Shown here: positions 42,919-53,136 of the stretch, piece by piece
How positions within the stretch are numbered: position 1 is the stretch's first letter
Layout: the number at the start of each line of letters is the position of its first letter
Assembly: GCF_021190955.1 (NCBI RefSeq)
Contig: NZ_JAIOAO010000003.1
Coordinates: 558,001 to 622,000, forward strand
Origin: Parachryseolinea silvisoli
Lineage (GTDB): Bacteria > Bacteroidota > Bacteroidia > Cytophagales > Cyclobacteriaceae
Length of the DNA stretch: 64,000 nucleotides
Reading direction: 5' to 3'
Notes under the pieces: generated by a model
The model's input: the letters and a program-made list of their open reading frames with translations, nothing else
Told to the model about the DNA's origin: nothing
The model's database searches: none
Made by a program: the position numbers and the translations under genes

Positions 42919-45426
42919 TTACATCGGGTCGGCATCCAGGATAATCCGGGTGCTACGAAATTCCTTCTGCTGCGTCAACGATTCAGCGAGCGACAGCAAG
43001 GTGCTCTTGATCTGACCGAGGTTGGCATTGGCCCGCGGTACCTTGATCAGAATATTCATCAGGAATTGGTTTCGTATTTTCGAAATGGCCGGCTCACCGG
43101 GGCCCAGAATATAGACCGATGACAGATTGGTACGACAGGCCTCTGCCAGTGTCTCCGCCGCTTGTCGACATACACGTTTGTCGGCATGCTTGAGGGTGAT
43201 CTCGATCAGACGCGAGAATGGCGGATAATGATGTTGTAGCCGGTCGGCCAATTGTACCTCGTAAAACCCGCGGTAGTCGTGCCGCAGGATAAGTTGCAAC
43301 AGCGGATGTTCGGGATCGGAGGTTTGAACGATTACCGTGCCGGGCTTGTCTCTTCTTCCGGCGCGGCCACTCACTTGCGTGATCAGTTGGAAGGCCCGTT
43401 CATACGACCGGAAGTCGGGAAAGTGGATCATGCGGTCGGCGTGAAAGATGCCTACAAGGCTTACATGGTCGAAGTCAAGCCCCTTGGTGACCATCTGAGT
43501 GCCGACCAGAATGTTGGTCTCACCCCGTTCAAATTGATCAATGATCGTTTCGTAACTGTTTTTGGAACGCGTCGTGTCCAGGTCCATGCGCTGCACCTGG
43601 GCGTTGGGGAAATGTAAATTGAGCTCTTCTTCGAGTTTTTCGGTTCCATAGCCCACCGTCTTTAGCCGGGCCGATGTGCAAATAGGGCATTGCTGTGGCA
43701 GGTTTTCTTTATACCCGCAATAATGACACACGAGTGCATGACGATATTGGTGGTATGTCAGGCTCACGGCGCAGTTTACGCACTTGGGCACCCAGCCGCA
43801 GTCTTCACAGTTTACCATGGGTGAATAACCGCGGCGGTTCTGGAAAATAATGACTTGTTCCTTTTGTTGCAGGGTCTCGTCGATCTTGCGGAGAAGCAGG
43901 CCCGTGAAGTCACCTTTTAGCGTCTTCTGACGGCGTTCGCGGCCGATGTCGGCCAGGACTACCTGCGGCAGCTGCGCGTCGCCAAAGCGTTTGTCGAGCG
44001 TTACAAGGCCATATTTGCCTTGCTGTGCCTGGTAGTACGATTCAACCGATGGCGTTGCCGAACCCAGCAATACTTTGGCGTGGTGCATGTGCGCCATCAT
44101 CATGGCCACGTCGCGGGCGTGATAACGCGGGGCGGGCTCTTGTTGTTTATACGACGAGTCGTGCTCTTCATCCACGATTACCAGCCCAAGGTTATCGAAC
44201 GGAAGCAATACCGATGACCGCACGCCCACGACAAACTTAAAGCGTCCGGATAATACGCCGTTCCATACTTCCACCCGCTCGGCGTCGGAGAAACGGGAGT
44301 GATATACGCCCATCGTCGTACCAAAGACTTTTTTCAACCGGTGTACGATTTGTGTGGTGAGCGCAATTTCGGGCAACAGATATAATGCTTGTGATCCGCC
44401 TTCGATCGCTTGACGGATCAGGTTGATATAGATCTCGGTTTTACCGCTGCCGGTAACACCGTGCAGCAGCGTATAGTCATGCGTGGTAAAAGACTTAAGT
44501 ATGTCCTGATGCGCTTGTTGCTGCAGCGGGCTCAGGGGTACAATGGGCGTGCTGCCCACGTCTTCATCGGGAAACCGTGACACGATGACATCGAACTCTT
44601 CGAAAACGCTGTGTTTAACCAGGGTCTTGATCGATGAATCGGAAAGCTCGGGGTCGTCGGTCAATACTTTACGGGAAAGACCGGCGGTATTGGAGATCGG
44701 ATCTTGCATGACGTGTACAAGCTGCAGGTATCGTAATAGTACGGCTTCCTGTAATGGCTTCGTGGCAAGCGTCTGGAATAGATCTTCCAGTGGCTTGGCT
44801 GTTGTATACGCGGCCGTCAGCCGGATGCGGCGATCGGTCTTGGGACGATATTTCTCCCGTAGTTCTTCGAAGAGGATGATGGCTTCCTTCGCAGCCAGCA
44901 ATTTGAGAATGTTGTAGGGATTTTTTACGCCGAGTAATGTCGCAATGGCAGTATAGTCCATCGATTCGCCGGCGAGGGTGCGCAGCAACAGGGCCTCTTT
45001 TTCGGTAAAGGAATATGGCGTTTCTTCAAATGAGAAGGCGGGGTGTAGTTGCACCATGCTTTCGCTGGACAGCTTCAACCCGCTCGGTAAGGCTGCATTT
45101 AGTACCTCGCCTGCCGTGCAGAGGTAATACGAGGCAATCCAATGGAATAGGCGTAATTGCACGTCGCTTACGACCGGGAACGTGTCGAGCAGCTCGAGGA
45201 TGTACTTGGCTTCATATTCCTGCGGTGCTTTCTCGTGTATGGAGGTAATAACACCGGTTACTACTTTGCGCTCGCCGAACGGCACGATGGCACGCTGCCC
45301 AACGCGAATGTTTTCCTGGGAGACACGCGGCACGCGGTAGGTGAACAGTCGGGGAATTGGAACGGGGAGGAGTAGCTCGGCAAAAAAAGTCCGGATGTCG
45401 TCGTGCTGTTCAAAGATTTCCACCAT
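42919..45426 (-). CDS. priA: Primosomal protein N' (replication restart helicase)
   Basis: This protein of about 835 residues (ATG 45426; an in-frame ATG at 45471 would add 15 residues without family similarity) restarts stalled replication forks. The N-terminal DNA-binding domain begins FFAELLLPVPIPRLFTYRVP. The helicase shows Walker A in LLHGVTGSGKTEIYI and the DExH-like VDEEHDSSYKQQ. The zinc-binding cysteines appear as CEDC, CVNC, CHYC and CPIC pairs. Motif VI-type residues are in LITQVSGRAGRRDKPG. It is a single gene, convergent with the DUF2807 gene. Confidence 0.95.
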   Translation of the reverse strand: MVEIFEQHDDIRTFFAELLLPVPIPRLFTYRVPRVSQENIRVGQRAIVPFGERKVVTGVITSIHEKAPQEYEAKYILELLDTFPVVSDVQLRLFHWIASYYLCTAGEVLNAALPSGLKLSSESMVQLHPAFSFEETPYSFTEKEALLLRTLAGESMDYTAIATLLGVKNPYNILKLLAAKEAIILFEELREKYRPKTDRRIRLTAAYTTAKPLEDLFQTLATKPLQEAVLLRYLQLVHVMQDPISNTAGLSRKVLTDDPELSDSSIKTLVKHSVFEEFDVIVSRFPDEDVGSTPIVPLSPLQQQAHQDILKSFTTHDYTLLHGVTGSGKTEIYINLIRQAIEGGSQALYLLPEIALTTQIVHRLKKVFGTTMGVYHSRFSDAERVEVWNGVLSGRFKFVVGVRSSVLLPFDNLGLVIVDEEHDSSYKQQEPAPRYHARDVAMMMAHMHHAKVLLGSATPSVESYYQAQQGKYGLVTLDKRFGDAQLPQVVLADIGRERRQKTLKGDFTGLLLRKIDETLQQKEQVIIFQNRRGYSPMVNCEDCGWVPKCVNCAVSLTYHQYRHALVCHYCGYKENLPQQCPICTSARLKTVGYGTEKLEEELNLHFPNAQVQRMDLDTTRSKNSYETIIDQFERGETNILVGTQMVTKGLDFDHVSLVGIFHADRMIHFPDFRSYERAFQLITQVSGRAGRRDKPGTVIVQTSDPEHPLLQLILRHDYRGFYEVQLADRLQHHYPPFSRLIEITLKHADKRVCRQAAETLAEACRTNLSSVYILGPGEPAISKIRNQFLMNILIKVPRANANLGQIKSTLLSLAESLTQQKEFRSTRIILDADPM

Positions 45427-45474
45427 CAAAAAAGCACATTTTTTAGCCGATAGGCAACGCCCGGGCGCCATTTG

Positions 45475-46011
45475 CTAGCCGGGCATACTAAAACGGGCAG
45501 ACAGCTGTTTATGAGCTTGCTGTACCTTGCGACTGCCAGACCTGCTTTCGATGCGCAGGATTCGGTTGGGTTTTTCTTCATTCCAAAAAAACAGGCACAA
45601 CACGCCACCACCGCTTACCAGGGCAAAGGTCTGAACATCGCTTGCCGAGGTGATCTTTTGCAGTGTTTCGAAGGCTTTGCTGCTCAAGGTGATATCGAAA
45701 AAGATGAGATTCTCGTCGTGGGCTTCGTACAGTGTACTGACAGACTCCACGGCCGAAGCTCCCAGAAATGGCTGGTCTGCCAGGCAGACTGACTGCGTGA
45801 TGAGCGAAATGGCCACCGGCATCGGCTGGTCGGAATAACGGGAGCAGGGGAGAATAAAATAAAGGCCATCCGGATATTCCTGTTCAACCGGTGCAAACCC
45901 GAGGAACAAGAGTGTCAGCAGAAGCCCGGCCGTTTTTAAAAGACCTGTCTTTCGTACAAGGTAAACCGTATGGGGGAATAGGCTTTTCACAGTACATCCG
46001 CTGTGCGGCAT
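45475..46011 (-). CDS. Uncharacterised exported protein with SecD-P1-head-like segment
   Basis: From ATG 46011 the product has 178 residues; ATG 46038 would add nine. A hydrophobic stretch near residues 24-39 (LLKTAGLLLTLLFLGF) looks like a signal or anchor. The following region (ITQSVCLADQPFLGASAVESV, then FFDITLSSKAFETLQKIT, then TFALVSGGGVL) resembles the P1-head subdomain of SecD, where a beta strand, an acting helix and an LAIVLDG-type strand follow each other. This is a weak, motif-level similarity; no other SecD part is present. The gene is single, with start and function uncertain. Confidence 0.5.
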   Translation of the reverse strand: MPHSGCTVKSLFPHTVYLVRKTGLLKTAGLLLTLLFLGFAPVEQEYPDGLYFILPCSRYSDQPMPVAISLITQSVCLADQPFLGASAVESVSTLYEAHDENLIFFDITLSSKAFETLQKITSASDVQTFALVSGGGVLCLFFWNEEKPNRILRIESRSGSRKVQQAHKQLSARFSMPG

Positions 46012-46149
46012 AGGGAATATACTGTATTCTATGCGCATGTACCAGTAAAGCCAGCGCAATTAGCATAAAAGACGGCTAATGCCGTATTGAATCCCCCTAG
46101 TCGGGGCAGGGAAACAGTGTAAGCGTAGGCGTAAGAGAGGATTGAGGGG

Positions 46150-46992
46150 CTAGAGTCCCAGTGACGACGAGTCGGTTGGCGCTTCCACCCGGGCGTTGCC
46201 GAGGCTGTCCACCGAGAAGCCACGAAGACTATCGGTCAATACTGGAATGGGTGTCTCGGGCCGGCCAAGCTTCTTCTGATACTCGCGGAATTCTTTGGCG
46301 AAGATCTCGGGCGTATCGTAGCGGTTGATATTCGACTTGGATTTCAGCATAATGATGATCTCCACCAGCTCGTCGTCTGAAAACTGCTCAATGGGTTTAT
46401 AGATAAAGCTAAACAGACCGCGGTCGGCCCACGTACGCAGGCGGGCAATCTTATGGTTCATGACATAATCAAAGCACTTCTCGGGCGAGGCGTATTTTTC
46501 CATACCGAAACCATACTCCAGGTCTTGTAAGCGGCCATCCCACGTGATGGAATCCAGGGCGGGGTTTTCCATGCGTTGGAAATCATATACCAGGTCGCAG
46601 AAGCAATGGGCCTTGGTGTCGATGTCGTGTATGCGAAGGACGTAGCGCTCGCCGTAGTTTATGAAGACCTGTTGGGCAAGGGTTGTATGATAGTGGTTGG
46701 GGAACCTGGCTTCGTATACACGCATGAAGTTTGCGGGCATTGGCGGGGCGGCATCGATCTCCTGGGCAAACTCCGTCATCTGTTCCTTCGGCACCAGCAG
46801 GTACCAACGGGAGCTGATGAGCCAGTATGCCACACCGATCTCCATGAGCGTAAGAATAACCGAACTGATCATAAAGTACTTGAGCAGCCGTAGAAACTTC
46901 CGGAGTTTTTTAAACCGTCCGGCAGGGTCTTGTACGGGTGTACCGGGTGCTTTGGTAGAAAACGGTAACAGGGGAAACTTTTTCTGGCTCAT
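46150..46992 (-). CDS. Membrane-anchored protein with transglycosylase (GT51)-like features
   Basis: This 280-residue protein has a short cytosolic basic N-terminus, one membrane helix (~40-60, FMISSVILTLMEIGVAYWLI) and an extracytoplasmic domain. The domain has features recalling peptidoglycan glycosyltransferase GT51: TTLAQQVFINYGE in the place of the STITQQL motif, YGFGMEKYASPEKCF like the YG..A..YF segment, and FSDDELVEIIIMLKSKSNINRYD like the L..E.A.L.....P..Y end motif. The glutamates needed for catalysis are not clearly placed, so it may be a degenerate relative. It is single, 24 bases downstream of the DUF255/thioredoxin-domain gene, and possibly cotranscribed with it. Confidence 0.55.
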   Translation of the reverse strand: MSQKKFPLLPFSTKAPGTPVQDPAGRFKKLRKFLRLLKYFMISSVILTLMEIGVAYWLISSRWYLLVPKEQMTEFAQEIDAAPPMPANFMRVYEARFPNHYHTTLAQQVFINYGERYVLRIHDIDTKAHCFCDLVYDFQRMENPALDSITWDGRLQDLEYGFGMEKYASPEKCFDYVMNHKIARLRTWADRGLFSFIYKPIEQFSDDELVEIIIMLKSKSNINRYDTPEIFAKEFREYQKKLGRPETPIPVLTDSLRGFSVDSLGNARVEAPTDSSSLGL

Positions 46993-47016
46993 GTGCTTTA
47001 TTCCGCGGCGAAAATA

Positions 47017-49086
47017 CTAATATTTTGGTTGAGTAGGCGACAGGGTAGGTGTATCATGTTTCAGTTGTTGTAAGGCTTCCGGTACCGTGTATACTGGCAG
47101 TCGACAAGCCTTGTTGTAACAGACGTATACCGTTGTTTTTCCATCGGCTACTGTTTTGTCGGCTATCAGCGGCAAATTGCTGTCGCTGATGGCCCCCATA
47201 AACACGGCAAACGGCAAATATTCCCGTTGCATTTCCTTGCGTACATCCTCCAATCCGGCGCCAAGTAACACGATCTCAGCCAATCCTTTTTCCATTTCCA
47301 GGTAAACAGTGGCCCAATAGGCCATATAATTCGGTTCATCCGCGATCAGACGGCTAAATCCGGAGACAAGCGTCCGGGCGCTTTCCTTCCAGTCGTCGCG
47401 ATCCAATAGCACGCCAAGATGCCATAGATTCTGCGCCATCAGCGCATTGGACGAAGGAATCACGTTGTCGAAGATTTCCTTTTTTCTGGCAATTAAGGCT
47501 TCTCCATCGTGTGCGGTATAGTAAAAGCAATGATCGGCCGGATCGAAGAATAGCGTGAGGGTTGTTTCCAGGAAGAATGCAGCCCGGCGCAGCCAGTATT
47601 CGTCGAAGGTCACTTCATAAAGCTTGCGATAGGCCTGAATGAGGTAGGCATAGTCGTCGAGGAAGCCGCGGGTATGCGAACGGCGGTCTTTGTAGGACCG
47701 GTATATTTGTTGCCCGTCCAGTAGCTCATTTTCCAGGAAGCGCATGTTCTGCTCGGCCAGGGTGAGTAGCTCAGGGGCGCCCAGCGCCCGGTAGGCGTCG
47801 GTCAGGCCGACGATTGTCAGGGCGTTCCAGGCGGTAATAATCTTGTCGTCCAATCCGGGGCGGATGCGCCCTTCGCGTTTTTGAAGCAGGGTGTCTTTGC
47901 TTTGTTGTAAGATGGTTTGCCATTCGGCTGCGCCCAGTTCCTGCTGTTTGAGAAAGTCTTCATCGGGTACGAGACGCGTCAGGATGTTCTGGCCGTGTTC
48001 CCAGTTTCCGGCCGGTTGTGCGGCATAATATTCGGCTACGAGGGGCGCATGCTCGCCCAGGGCCTCTTCCAAATCACGGTAGGTCCACACGTAATACTTG
48101 CCTTCTTCGCCTTCGCTGTCGGCATCGAGGGCGGAATAAAAGCCTCCGGCCGGGCTTGTCATTTCGCGGGTTAGCCAGCCGACCGTTTCTGTAATGACGG
48201 TTCGGAATTCGGGGTCGTGGGTCAGGGCATACGCTTCGGCATATAGGCTTAGCAGCTGGGCATTGTCGTATAGCATTTTTTCAAAATGCGGTGCGAACCA
48301 TTCGCCGTCTACGGAGTAGCGTGCAAAGCCGCCGCCAACCTGGTCATAAATTCCGCCCATGGCGATCTTCTTTAAAGTCAGGAGCGTATGGTGTAGGGCA
48401 TCCGGTTGACCTGTCAGTACATGATAGCGTAGCAGCCATTGCCACACTGCCGGCATGATAAACTTCGGCGCGCGACTCATGCCGCCCCATACCGGATCAA
48501 ATTTGGACGACAGCTTCTGGAAAAGTCCTTGCGCGACGGCGACCAGCGCTGCTTCTACCGGGGCTTGCCGGAAGCGTTCTACTTCTGAGCGCAGCAAGTG
48601 GAGCCGTAATTCTTCGGCGGTAGCTTCTACTTGCGCCCGGTTAGCCTGGAAGGCAGCGTACAGGTTGGTAAGTATTTGCGTCCACGACGGCGGGGCGAAA
48701 TAGGTGCCGCCAAAGAAAGGTTTTTGCTGTGGCGTCAGAAATACATTCAACGGCCAGCCGCCATTGACACCGAGCGCCTGCACGGCGTCCATGTATATCT
48801 GATCAATATCGGGTCGCTCTTCGCGGTCTACTTTGATGCAGACAAAGTGGTCGTTCATCACCCGCGCAATGTCTTCATTCTCGAATGACTCGCGTTCCAT
48901 CACATGGCACCAATGGCACGAGGAATAGCCTATGCTGACAAGGATAGGTTTATCCTCTTGTACGGCTTTGGACAACGCCTCGGTCCCCCATTCATACCAG
49001 TCGACCGGATTGTGTGCATGTTGCAGCAAGTATGGAGAGGTAGCGTGTATGAGACGGTTCGTGTGTTTTATGGTGGCGGGGTTCAT
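47017..49086 (-). CDS. Thioredoxin-domain protein of the YyaL/SPATA20 (DUF255) family
   Basis: This 689-residue protein has the normal length for the family. The N-terminal ~170 residues are a thioredoxin-like domain with [21 protein letters not shown] and a CHWC motif (Cys57, Cys60) in [16 protein letters not shown], then [11 protein letters not shown] and [11 protein letters not shown]. The rest is an (alpha/alpha)6 barrel similar to N-acylglucosamine 2-epimerase/cellobiose epimerase folds ([26 protein letters not shown]). The biochemical role is unknown, and there is no signal peptide. Its start overlaps the GSCFA gene by 4 bases (ATGA type), so they form an operon. Confidence 0.92.
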   Translation of the reverse strand: MNPATIKHTNRLIHATSPYLLQHAHNPVDWYEWGTEALSKAVQEDKPILVSIGYSSCHWCHVMERESFENEDIARVMNDHFVCIKVDREERPDIDQIYMDAVQALGVNGGWPLNVFLTPQQKPFFGGTYFAPPSWTQILTNLYAAFQANRAQVEATAEELRLHLLRSEVERFRQAPVEAALVAVAQGLFQKLSSKFDPVWGGMSRAPKFIMPAVWQWLLRYHVLTGQPDALHHTLLTLKKIAMGGIYDQVGGGFARYSVDGEWFAPHFEKMLYDNAQLLSLYAEAYALTHDPEFRTVITETVGWLTREMTSPAGGFYSALDADSEGEEGKYYVWTYRDLEEALGEHAPLVAEYYAAQPAGNWEHGQNILTRLVPDEDFLKQQELGAAEWQTILQQSKDTLLQKREGRIRPGLDDKIITAWNALTIVGLTDAYRALGAPELLTLAEQNMRFLENELLDGQQIYRSYKDRRSHTRGFLDDYAYLIQAYRKLYEVTFDEYWLRRAAFFLETTLTLFFDPADHCFYYTAHDGEALIARKKEIFDNVIPSSNALMAQNLWHLGVLLDRDDWKESARTLVSGFSRLIADEPNYMAYWATVYLEMEKGLAEIVLLGAGLEDVRKEMQREYLPFAVFMGAISDSNLPLIADKTVADGKTTVYVCYNKACRLPVYTVPEALQQLKHDTPTLSPTQPKY

Positions 49087-50063
49087 GAAATGAGCTGCAA
49101 TTTTAGTGTATTGATTTCCTTTTCAACATCGACGAACGATTTTAGTTCTTCCAGTCGGCGCAAGGTGTCACGCAGGAATTTCTGGTGTGCCTGTGACGCC
49201 GGGTGAAACGGACGATGGGTCAATGCTTGTTGAATACTGGCCCACTTTTCGGCAAAGGCCTGCAGGGCGTTATCAAAATAACGTGCCTTGAACTGTTGCC
49301 AGATATAGGCCTCTGCTTCTGCGGTAGGATGAAGCAGATCGGCTTTGTAGAAACGATAGTCGCGCAGGTCGTCGAGCATGATCTCAAATGCCGGAAAATA
49401 CTCCACATAGTCAAGGCGCTCCTGCAACGTATGGCATGCGACGCGAAGCACGCTTTTGCTTACACTGTTCAATACCAGCGTGTCCTTGATGTGCCGTACG
49501 GGACTGACTGTTAAGATGACACGCAGGTTGGGATGTTGCGCTCGCAGCGTAGTAAGGGTTGATTCAAACGAAGCGACAATTGCCTCGGCCGTGAGCAACG
49601 TCTTGTCGAACAGCGCAGCGGGTTGCTTATGGCAGTTGGCCACTACTTCGCCCGTGTCCCGGCGGGTATAGGCCCAGGCGCTGCCATACGTCAGTAGGAG
49701 GTAATCTGTTTGCTGTAGAAAGGCATGGACCGTCTCCATCTGGTGCTGAAGGCGGTGAGCCAGGGTGTCGTGCGTCAACGCAGATAGTTCGGAATGGAAG
49801 TCGTAGTTTAAATGGATGTCGTCGTGCTGCAGGTAGGTGTGCGCGGGAATAGGCGTAGCCCGCGCGGCGTAGTCCAGGGCTTTGTGCATCGACAGGGGAT
49901 TGTACAAGGTGCCGAAGGGATTGGGCAGGGAGGGGAGCTTGAGGGCGGCCAGCCGCGAGCCGATGGAATCCGCAAAGCAGGAACCCAGCGAGAGGATCTG
50001 CGAGGTAATGGCAAGTGTGTGTGTCGACACACCGGCATTTAGGATGGTTCTGAAGCTGTTCAT
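49083..50063 (-). CDS. GSCFA-domain protein
   Basis: This 326-residue cytosolic protein is named by its own motif, [15 protein letters not shown] (~28-42), followed by [17 protein letters not shown]. The GSCFA family is related to SGNH/GDSL hydrolases. Family-typical stretches are [38 protein letters not shown] and the late [17 protein letters not shown], with Asp and His placed like an SGNH catalytic pair. The substrate is unknown. It is translationally coupled to the downstream YyaL-like gene by a 4-base overlap. Confidence 0.9.
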   Translation of the reverse strand: MNSFRTILNAGVSTHTLAITSQILSLGSCFADSIGSRLAALKLPSLPNPFGTLYNPLSMHKALDYAARATPIPAHTYLQHDDIHLNYDFHSELSALTHDTLAHRLQHQMETVHAFLQQTDYLLLTYGSAWAYTRRDTGEVVANCHKQPAALFDKTLLTAEAIVASFESTLTTLRAQHPNLRVILTVSPVRHIKDTLVLNSVSKSVLRVACHTLQERLDYVEYFPAFEIMLDDLRDYRFYKADLLHPTAEAEAYIWQQFKARYFDNALQAFAEKWASIQQALTHRPFHPASQAHQKFLRDTLRRLEELKSFVDVEKEINTLKLQLIS

Positions 50064-50199
50064 AAATTATGTTACCGCAAACACTTGAAAATTTCGCATA
50101 CTTTGAAGTATTTTTGAATCATAGACGGACAATAATTCTGAATAAAAATAGGAAATGTCCATCTTCGATAAGAACCGTATCATAAACCATTTTATATCG

Positions 50200-52104
50200 A
50201 TGAATAACGACCTCACAGCATTTGAAAAGATTCCGGTGAGCATCTTTAAGAGCTCGGAGGAGGCTTCTCTTTCTTCGGCCCGCGAGATTGCCGCCCTGAT
50301 CAAAAAACGCCAGGCGGAAGGCAAGCACGCCGTCCTGGGACTAGCCACCGGCTCTACGCCGACGCGTGTATACGCGGAGCTGGTAAAGATGCACCAGAAA
50401 GAGGGGTTGAGCTTTAAAAATGTGTACACGTTCAACCTGGACGAGTATTACCCCATGCAGCCTGACTCGCTGCAAAGCTACGTTCGTTTTATGAACGAGC
50501 ACTTGTTCAACCACATCGATATACCAAGGAACCAGGTGCATATTCCTGATGGCACTTTGCCGAAAGACAAGGTTGCCGATTTTTGCCGTGAGTATGAGCA
50601 GAAGATCGACAGCCTGGGCGGCATCGACATTCAGCTGTTGGGTATCGGCCGTACGGGCCACATCGGCTTCAACGAGCCCGGCTCGAGCGAAAAATCGTTT
50701 ACCCGCCTGGTGACACTCGACCAGATGACGCGTATCGACGCGGCAAGCGACTTCTTTGGCGAGGAGAACGTACCGCGTAAGGCCATTACCATGGGCGTAG
50801 GCTCCATCCTCAAAGCCAAGCAGGTCATCATGATGGCTTGGGGTGAAGGCAAGGCCAGGGTGATTAAAAAGGCTGTAGAAGGCCCGATCACGGACCAGAT
50901 TCCTTCATCCTTCTTACAGAAGCATACCAACTGCCACATCGTGCTCGACGATGCGGCTTCCTCTGAGCTTGTACGAATCAAAACACCCTGGTTGCTGGAA
51001 AGCATCGAGTGGGACGAAGTAAAGATTCGCAAAGCGGTGGTGTGGCTGTGCCAGACGGTACAGAAGTCCGTGCTGAAGCTCACTAACCACGACTATATGG
51101 AGCACGGTATGGGCGATATCATTACCGAGTACGGCTCTGCCTACCAGGTAAACATCAAAGTATTCAACTACCTGCAACATACTATTACCGGCTGGCCGGG
51201 GGGTAAACCTAACGCTGACGATACCCATCGTCCGGAGCGTGCCACGCCGTTCCCGAAACGTGCGCTGATCTTCTCGCCACACCCTGACGACGACGTGATC
51301 TCCATGGGTGGTACCTTCATCCGCCTGGTCGACCAGGGCCACGAAGTACACGTAGGCTATCAGACTTCGGGTAACATCGCTGTATTCGACGACGACGCTG
51401 TACGCTTTGCGGACTTCGTGCGCGATTTCAACGAACAGTTCGGTCTGAGCAAAGGCGACGGCGAGAAATTCTATAAGCAAATCGTAAAATCCATCCACGG
51501 GAAAGGACCCGGCGAGAACGACAGCCCTGAAGTATTGTCCATCAAAGGCCTCATTCGCCGTGGCGAAGCAAAAGCGGGTGGCCGCTACGTTGGTATCCCC
51601 GACGAGCAAATGCACTTCCTCGACATGCCGTTCTACGAAACCGGTGCCGTGAAGAAGAAGCCTCTGGGTGAAGAAGACATCAAGATTACGATGGATCTGA
51701 TCGAAAAGATCAAGCCTCATCAAATCTATGCCGCAGGTGACCTTTCCGACCCGCACGGCACACACCGTGTCTGCCTCGCCGCCGTCATGGAGGCTGTAAG
51801 ACGTTTGAAAGATAAAGACTGGATGAAAGATTGCTGGGTATGGCTGTACCGCGGTGCATGGCAGGAGTGGGACATCGACCAAATTGAAATGGCTGTGCCG
51901 CTGAGCCCTGACGAGCTGATGCGCAAGCGTCGTGCAGTCTTCAAACACCAGTCGCAGAAAGACAGCGCCATGTTCCCGGGCAGCGACAAGCGCGAGTTCT
52001 GGATGCGTGCCGAAGATCGTAACCATGCAACCGCGCAAGCTTACAATGCGTTGGGTCTGGCAGAATACGAAGCGATGGAAGCCTTCGTGCGCTACAAGTT
52101 CTAG
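50200..52104 (+). CDS. nagB: Glucosamine-6-phosphate deaminase fused to a PIG-L deacetylase-like domain
   Basis: This protein of about 634 residues uses ATG 50200; an in-frame ATG at 50155 would add 15 residues. The N-terminal ~270 residues are NagB-like: AVLGLATGSTPTRVYAEL (phosphate loop), FNLDEYYPM, and GIGRTGHIGFNEPGSS. In E. coli NagB the last motif reads NDGHIAFNEP, so the catalytic Asp position here is Thr. The C-terminal domain (~355-634) is PIG-L/LmbE-like with the zinc motif HPDDD (His361) in IFSPHPDDDVISMGGTF and a later HGTHRVC. The fusion is common in Bacteroidota. It probably acts on aminosugar phosphates; the precise reaction of the fused domain is not known. Confidence 0.88.
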   Translation: MNNDLTAFEKIPVSIFKSSEEASLSSAREIAALIKKRQAEGKHAVLGLATGSTPTRVYAELVKMHQKEGLSFKNVYTFNLDEYYPMQPDSLQSYVRFMNEHLFNHIDIPRNQVHIPDGTLPKDKVADFCREYEQKIDSLGGIDIQLLGIGRTGHIGFNEPGSSEKSFTRLVTLDQMTRIDAASDFFGEENVPRKAITMGVGSILKAKQVIMMAWGEGKARVIKKAVEGPITDQIPSSFLQKHTNCHIVLDDAASSELVRIKTPWLLESIEWDEVKIRKAVVWLCQTVQKSVLKLTNHDYMEHGMGDIITEYGSAYQVNIKVFNYLQHTITGWPGGKPNADDTHRPERATPFPKRALIFSPHPDDDVISMGGTFIRLVDQGHEVHVGYQTSGNIAVFDDDAVRFADFVRDFNEQFGLSKGDGEKFYKQIVKSIHGKGPGENDSPEVLSIKGLIRRGEAKAGGRYVGIPDEQMHFLDMPFYETGAVKKKPLGEEDIKITMDLIEKIKPHQIYAAGDLSDPHGTHRVCLAAVMEAVRRLKDKDWMKDCWVWLYRGAWQEWDIDQIEMAVPLSPDELMRKRRAVFKHQSQKDSAMFPGSDKREFWMRAEDRNHATAQAYNALGLAEYEAMEAFVRYKF

Positions 52105-52130
52105 AAACGAAACTCTTTAGTTCAGATAGC

Positions 52131-52160
52131 AAAGGCCTGGCAGCAATGCCAGGCCTTTTA
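52131..52160 (+). terminator. Rho-independent terminator of nagB
   Basis: A perfect 12-bp stem, AAAGGCCTGGCA (52131-52142) and TGCCAGGCCTTT (52147-52158), has a GCAA tetraloop and trailing Ts. It lies between converging genes. Confidence 0.82.
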
Positions 52161-52162
52161 GT

Positions 52163-53125
52163 TTATTGCTGTTGCTGCTGCATTTGCATTTCCTGGTGGT
52201 GGCGAAACGAGTTGCGACTGGCGGGCTGTGTGCCGCTAGGTTGCACATACGCTACTACGTCGGGAGAGATAGCCTGACCGTCTTCATAGGAAACATTCAC
52301 TGTAACATCCAACGAATGGCCGGAGGTGCCGCGGTATGTACCCTTTACCGGCGAGCAGTCTGAAAAGTTTTTGCCTGCCGCCAACTTTACGTGCGTTTCG
52401 TTTACGAGACAGTCGTTGGTAGGGTCAAGTCCCAACCACCCGTAAAAAGGAATATAAGCTTCTACCCAGGCGTGGGTTGCACCTTCACCCCGCATGCCAT
52501 TTTCTTTCGGACAGATATAGCCACTGATATAGCGCGCGGGAATATTTAGAAAACGCAGGATGATCGACAGCAGGTGAGCAAAGTCCTGGCATACTCCTGA
52601 CTTCAATTTCCAGATTTCGTCGGGTGTAGTTTCGATCGTGGTAATGCCTTTGCGATACTCAAAGTTTTGGTAGATATACCGACTGAAATACTGCGCAGAT
52701 TGAAGCGGTGTGTGGCCGGTTTGCAGCTCTTGTGCCACCAGCGCCAGAATTTCGTCTGCGCCCTCGAAGCGATCCTTTTTCAAAAAATCAATAAAGTCGA
52801 TGTGATGTCGCAGGCTCTCGAGCGCTTGCCATTGTACGACAGCGGGCTGATCGTCGGTCGGTATAGCACGCGGTTTGGTGTTGACGAGCAGGTAGGAGTC
52901 TATCACCAGTTCCCGGTGGGGGTGCACTTGTGTAAAAGTTCCCACGTCATTACCAAAAATGTCTATGTGCAGCTCGATCATCGGGTTGCCGGTAACATGT
53001 ATAGTATGTTGCAAGACCGACTGGAATGGATCTTGAACAGGATATAGCATGATCTGGTTGGCGCTGTCGCGCACGCTGTTTTCGTATTGGTAACGCGTGA
53101 TGTGCCGGATCTTAAAGGTCGACAT
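52163..53125 (-). CDS. Bacterial transglutaminase-like protein
   Basis: This 320-residue cytosolic protein has an N-terminal beta-rich bacterial transglutaminase N domain (FKIRHITRYQYENSVRDSAN, with HPHREL). A papain-like transglutaminase core has Cys in SGVCQDFAHLLS, His in GATHAWVEAYIP and Asp in WLGLDPTNDC. The C-terminus is Gln-rich (QMQQQQQ). It is the last gene of a three-gene operon with an alpha-E protein and a circularly permuted ATP-grasp protein, 11 bases apart. This trio is widely conserved and has been proposed to form and process a peptide or peptide-linked product. The exact product is unknown. Confidence 0.92.
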   Translation of the reverse strand: MSTFKIRHITRYQYENSVRDSANQIMLYPVQDPFQSVLQHTIHVTGNPMIELHIDIFGNDVGTFTQVHPHRELVIDSYLLVNTKPRAIPTDDQPAVVQWQALESLRHHIDFIDFLKKDRFEGADEILALVAQELQTGHTPLQSAQYFSRYIYQNFEYRKGITTIETTPDEIWKLKSGVCQDFAHLLSIILRFLNIPARYISGYICPKENGMRGEGATHAWVEAYIPFYGWLGLDPTNDCLVNETHVKLAAGKNFSDCSPVKGTYRGTSGHSLDVTVNVSYEDGQAISPDVVAYVQPSGTQPASRNSFRHHQEMQMQQQQQ

Positions 53126-53136
53126 GGAGATGAAAA

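Noticed and set aside
45427-45471. Upstream ATG adding 15 residues to PriA
   Set aside because: The added residues have no family similarity; PriA similarity begins just after ATG 45426.
46060-46149. Short CCCC/GGGG hairpin near 46093-46107
   Set aside because: It has no T-run on either strand, so it is not convincing as a terminator.
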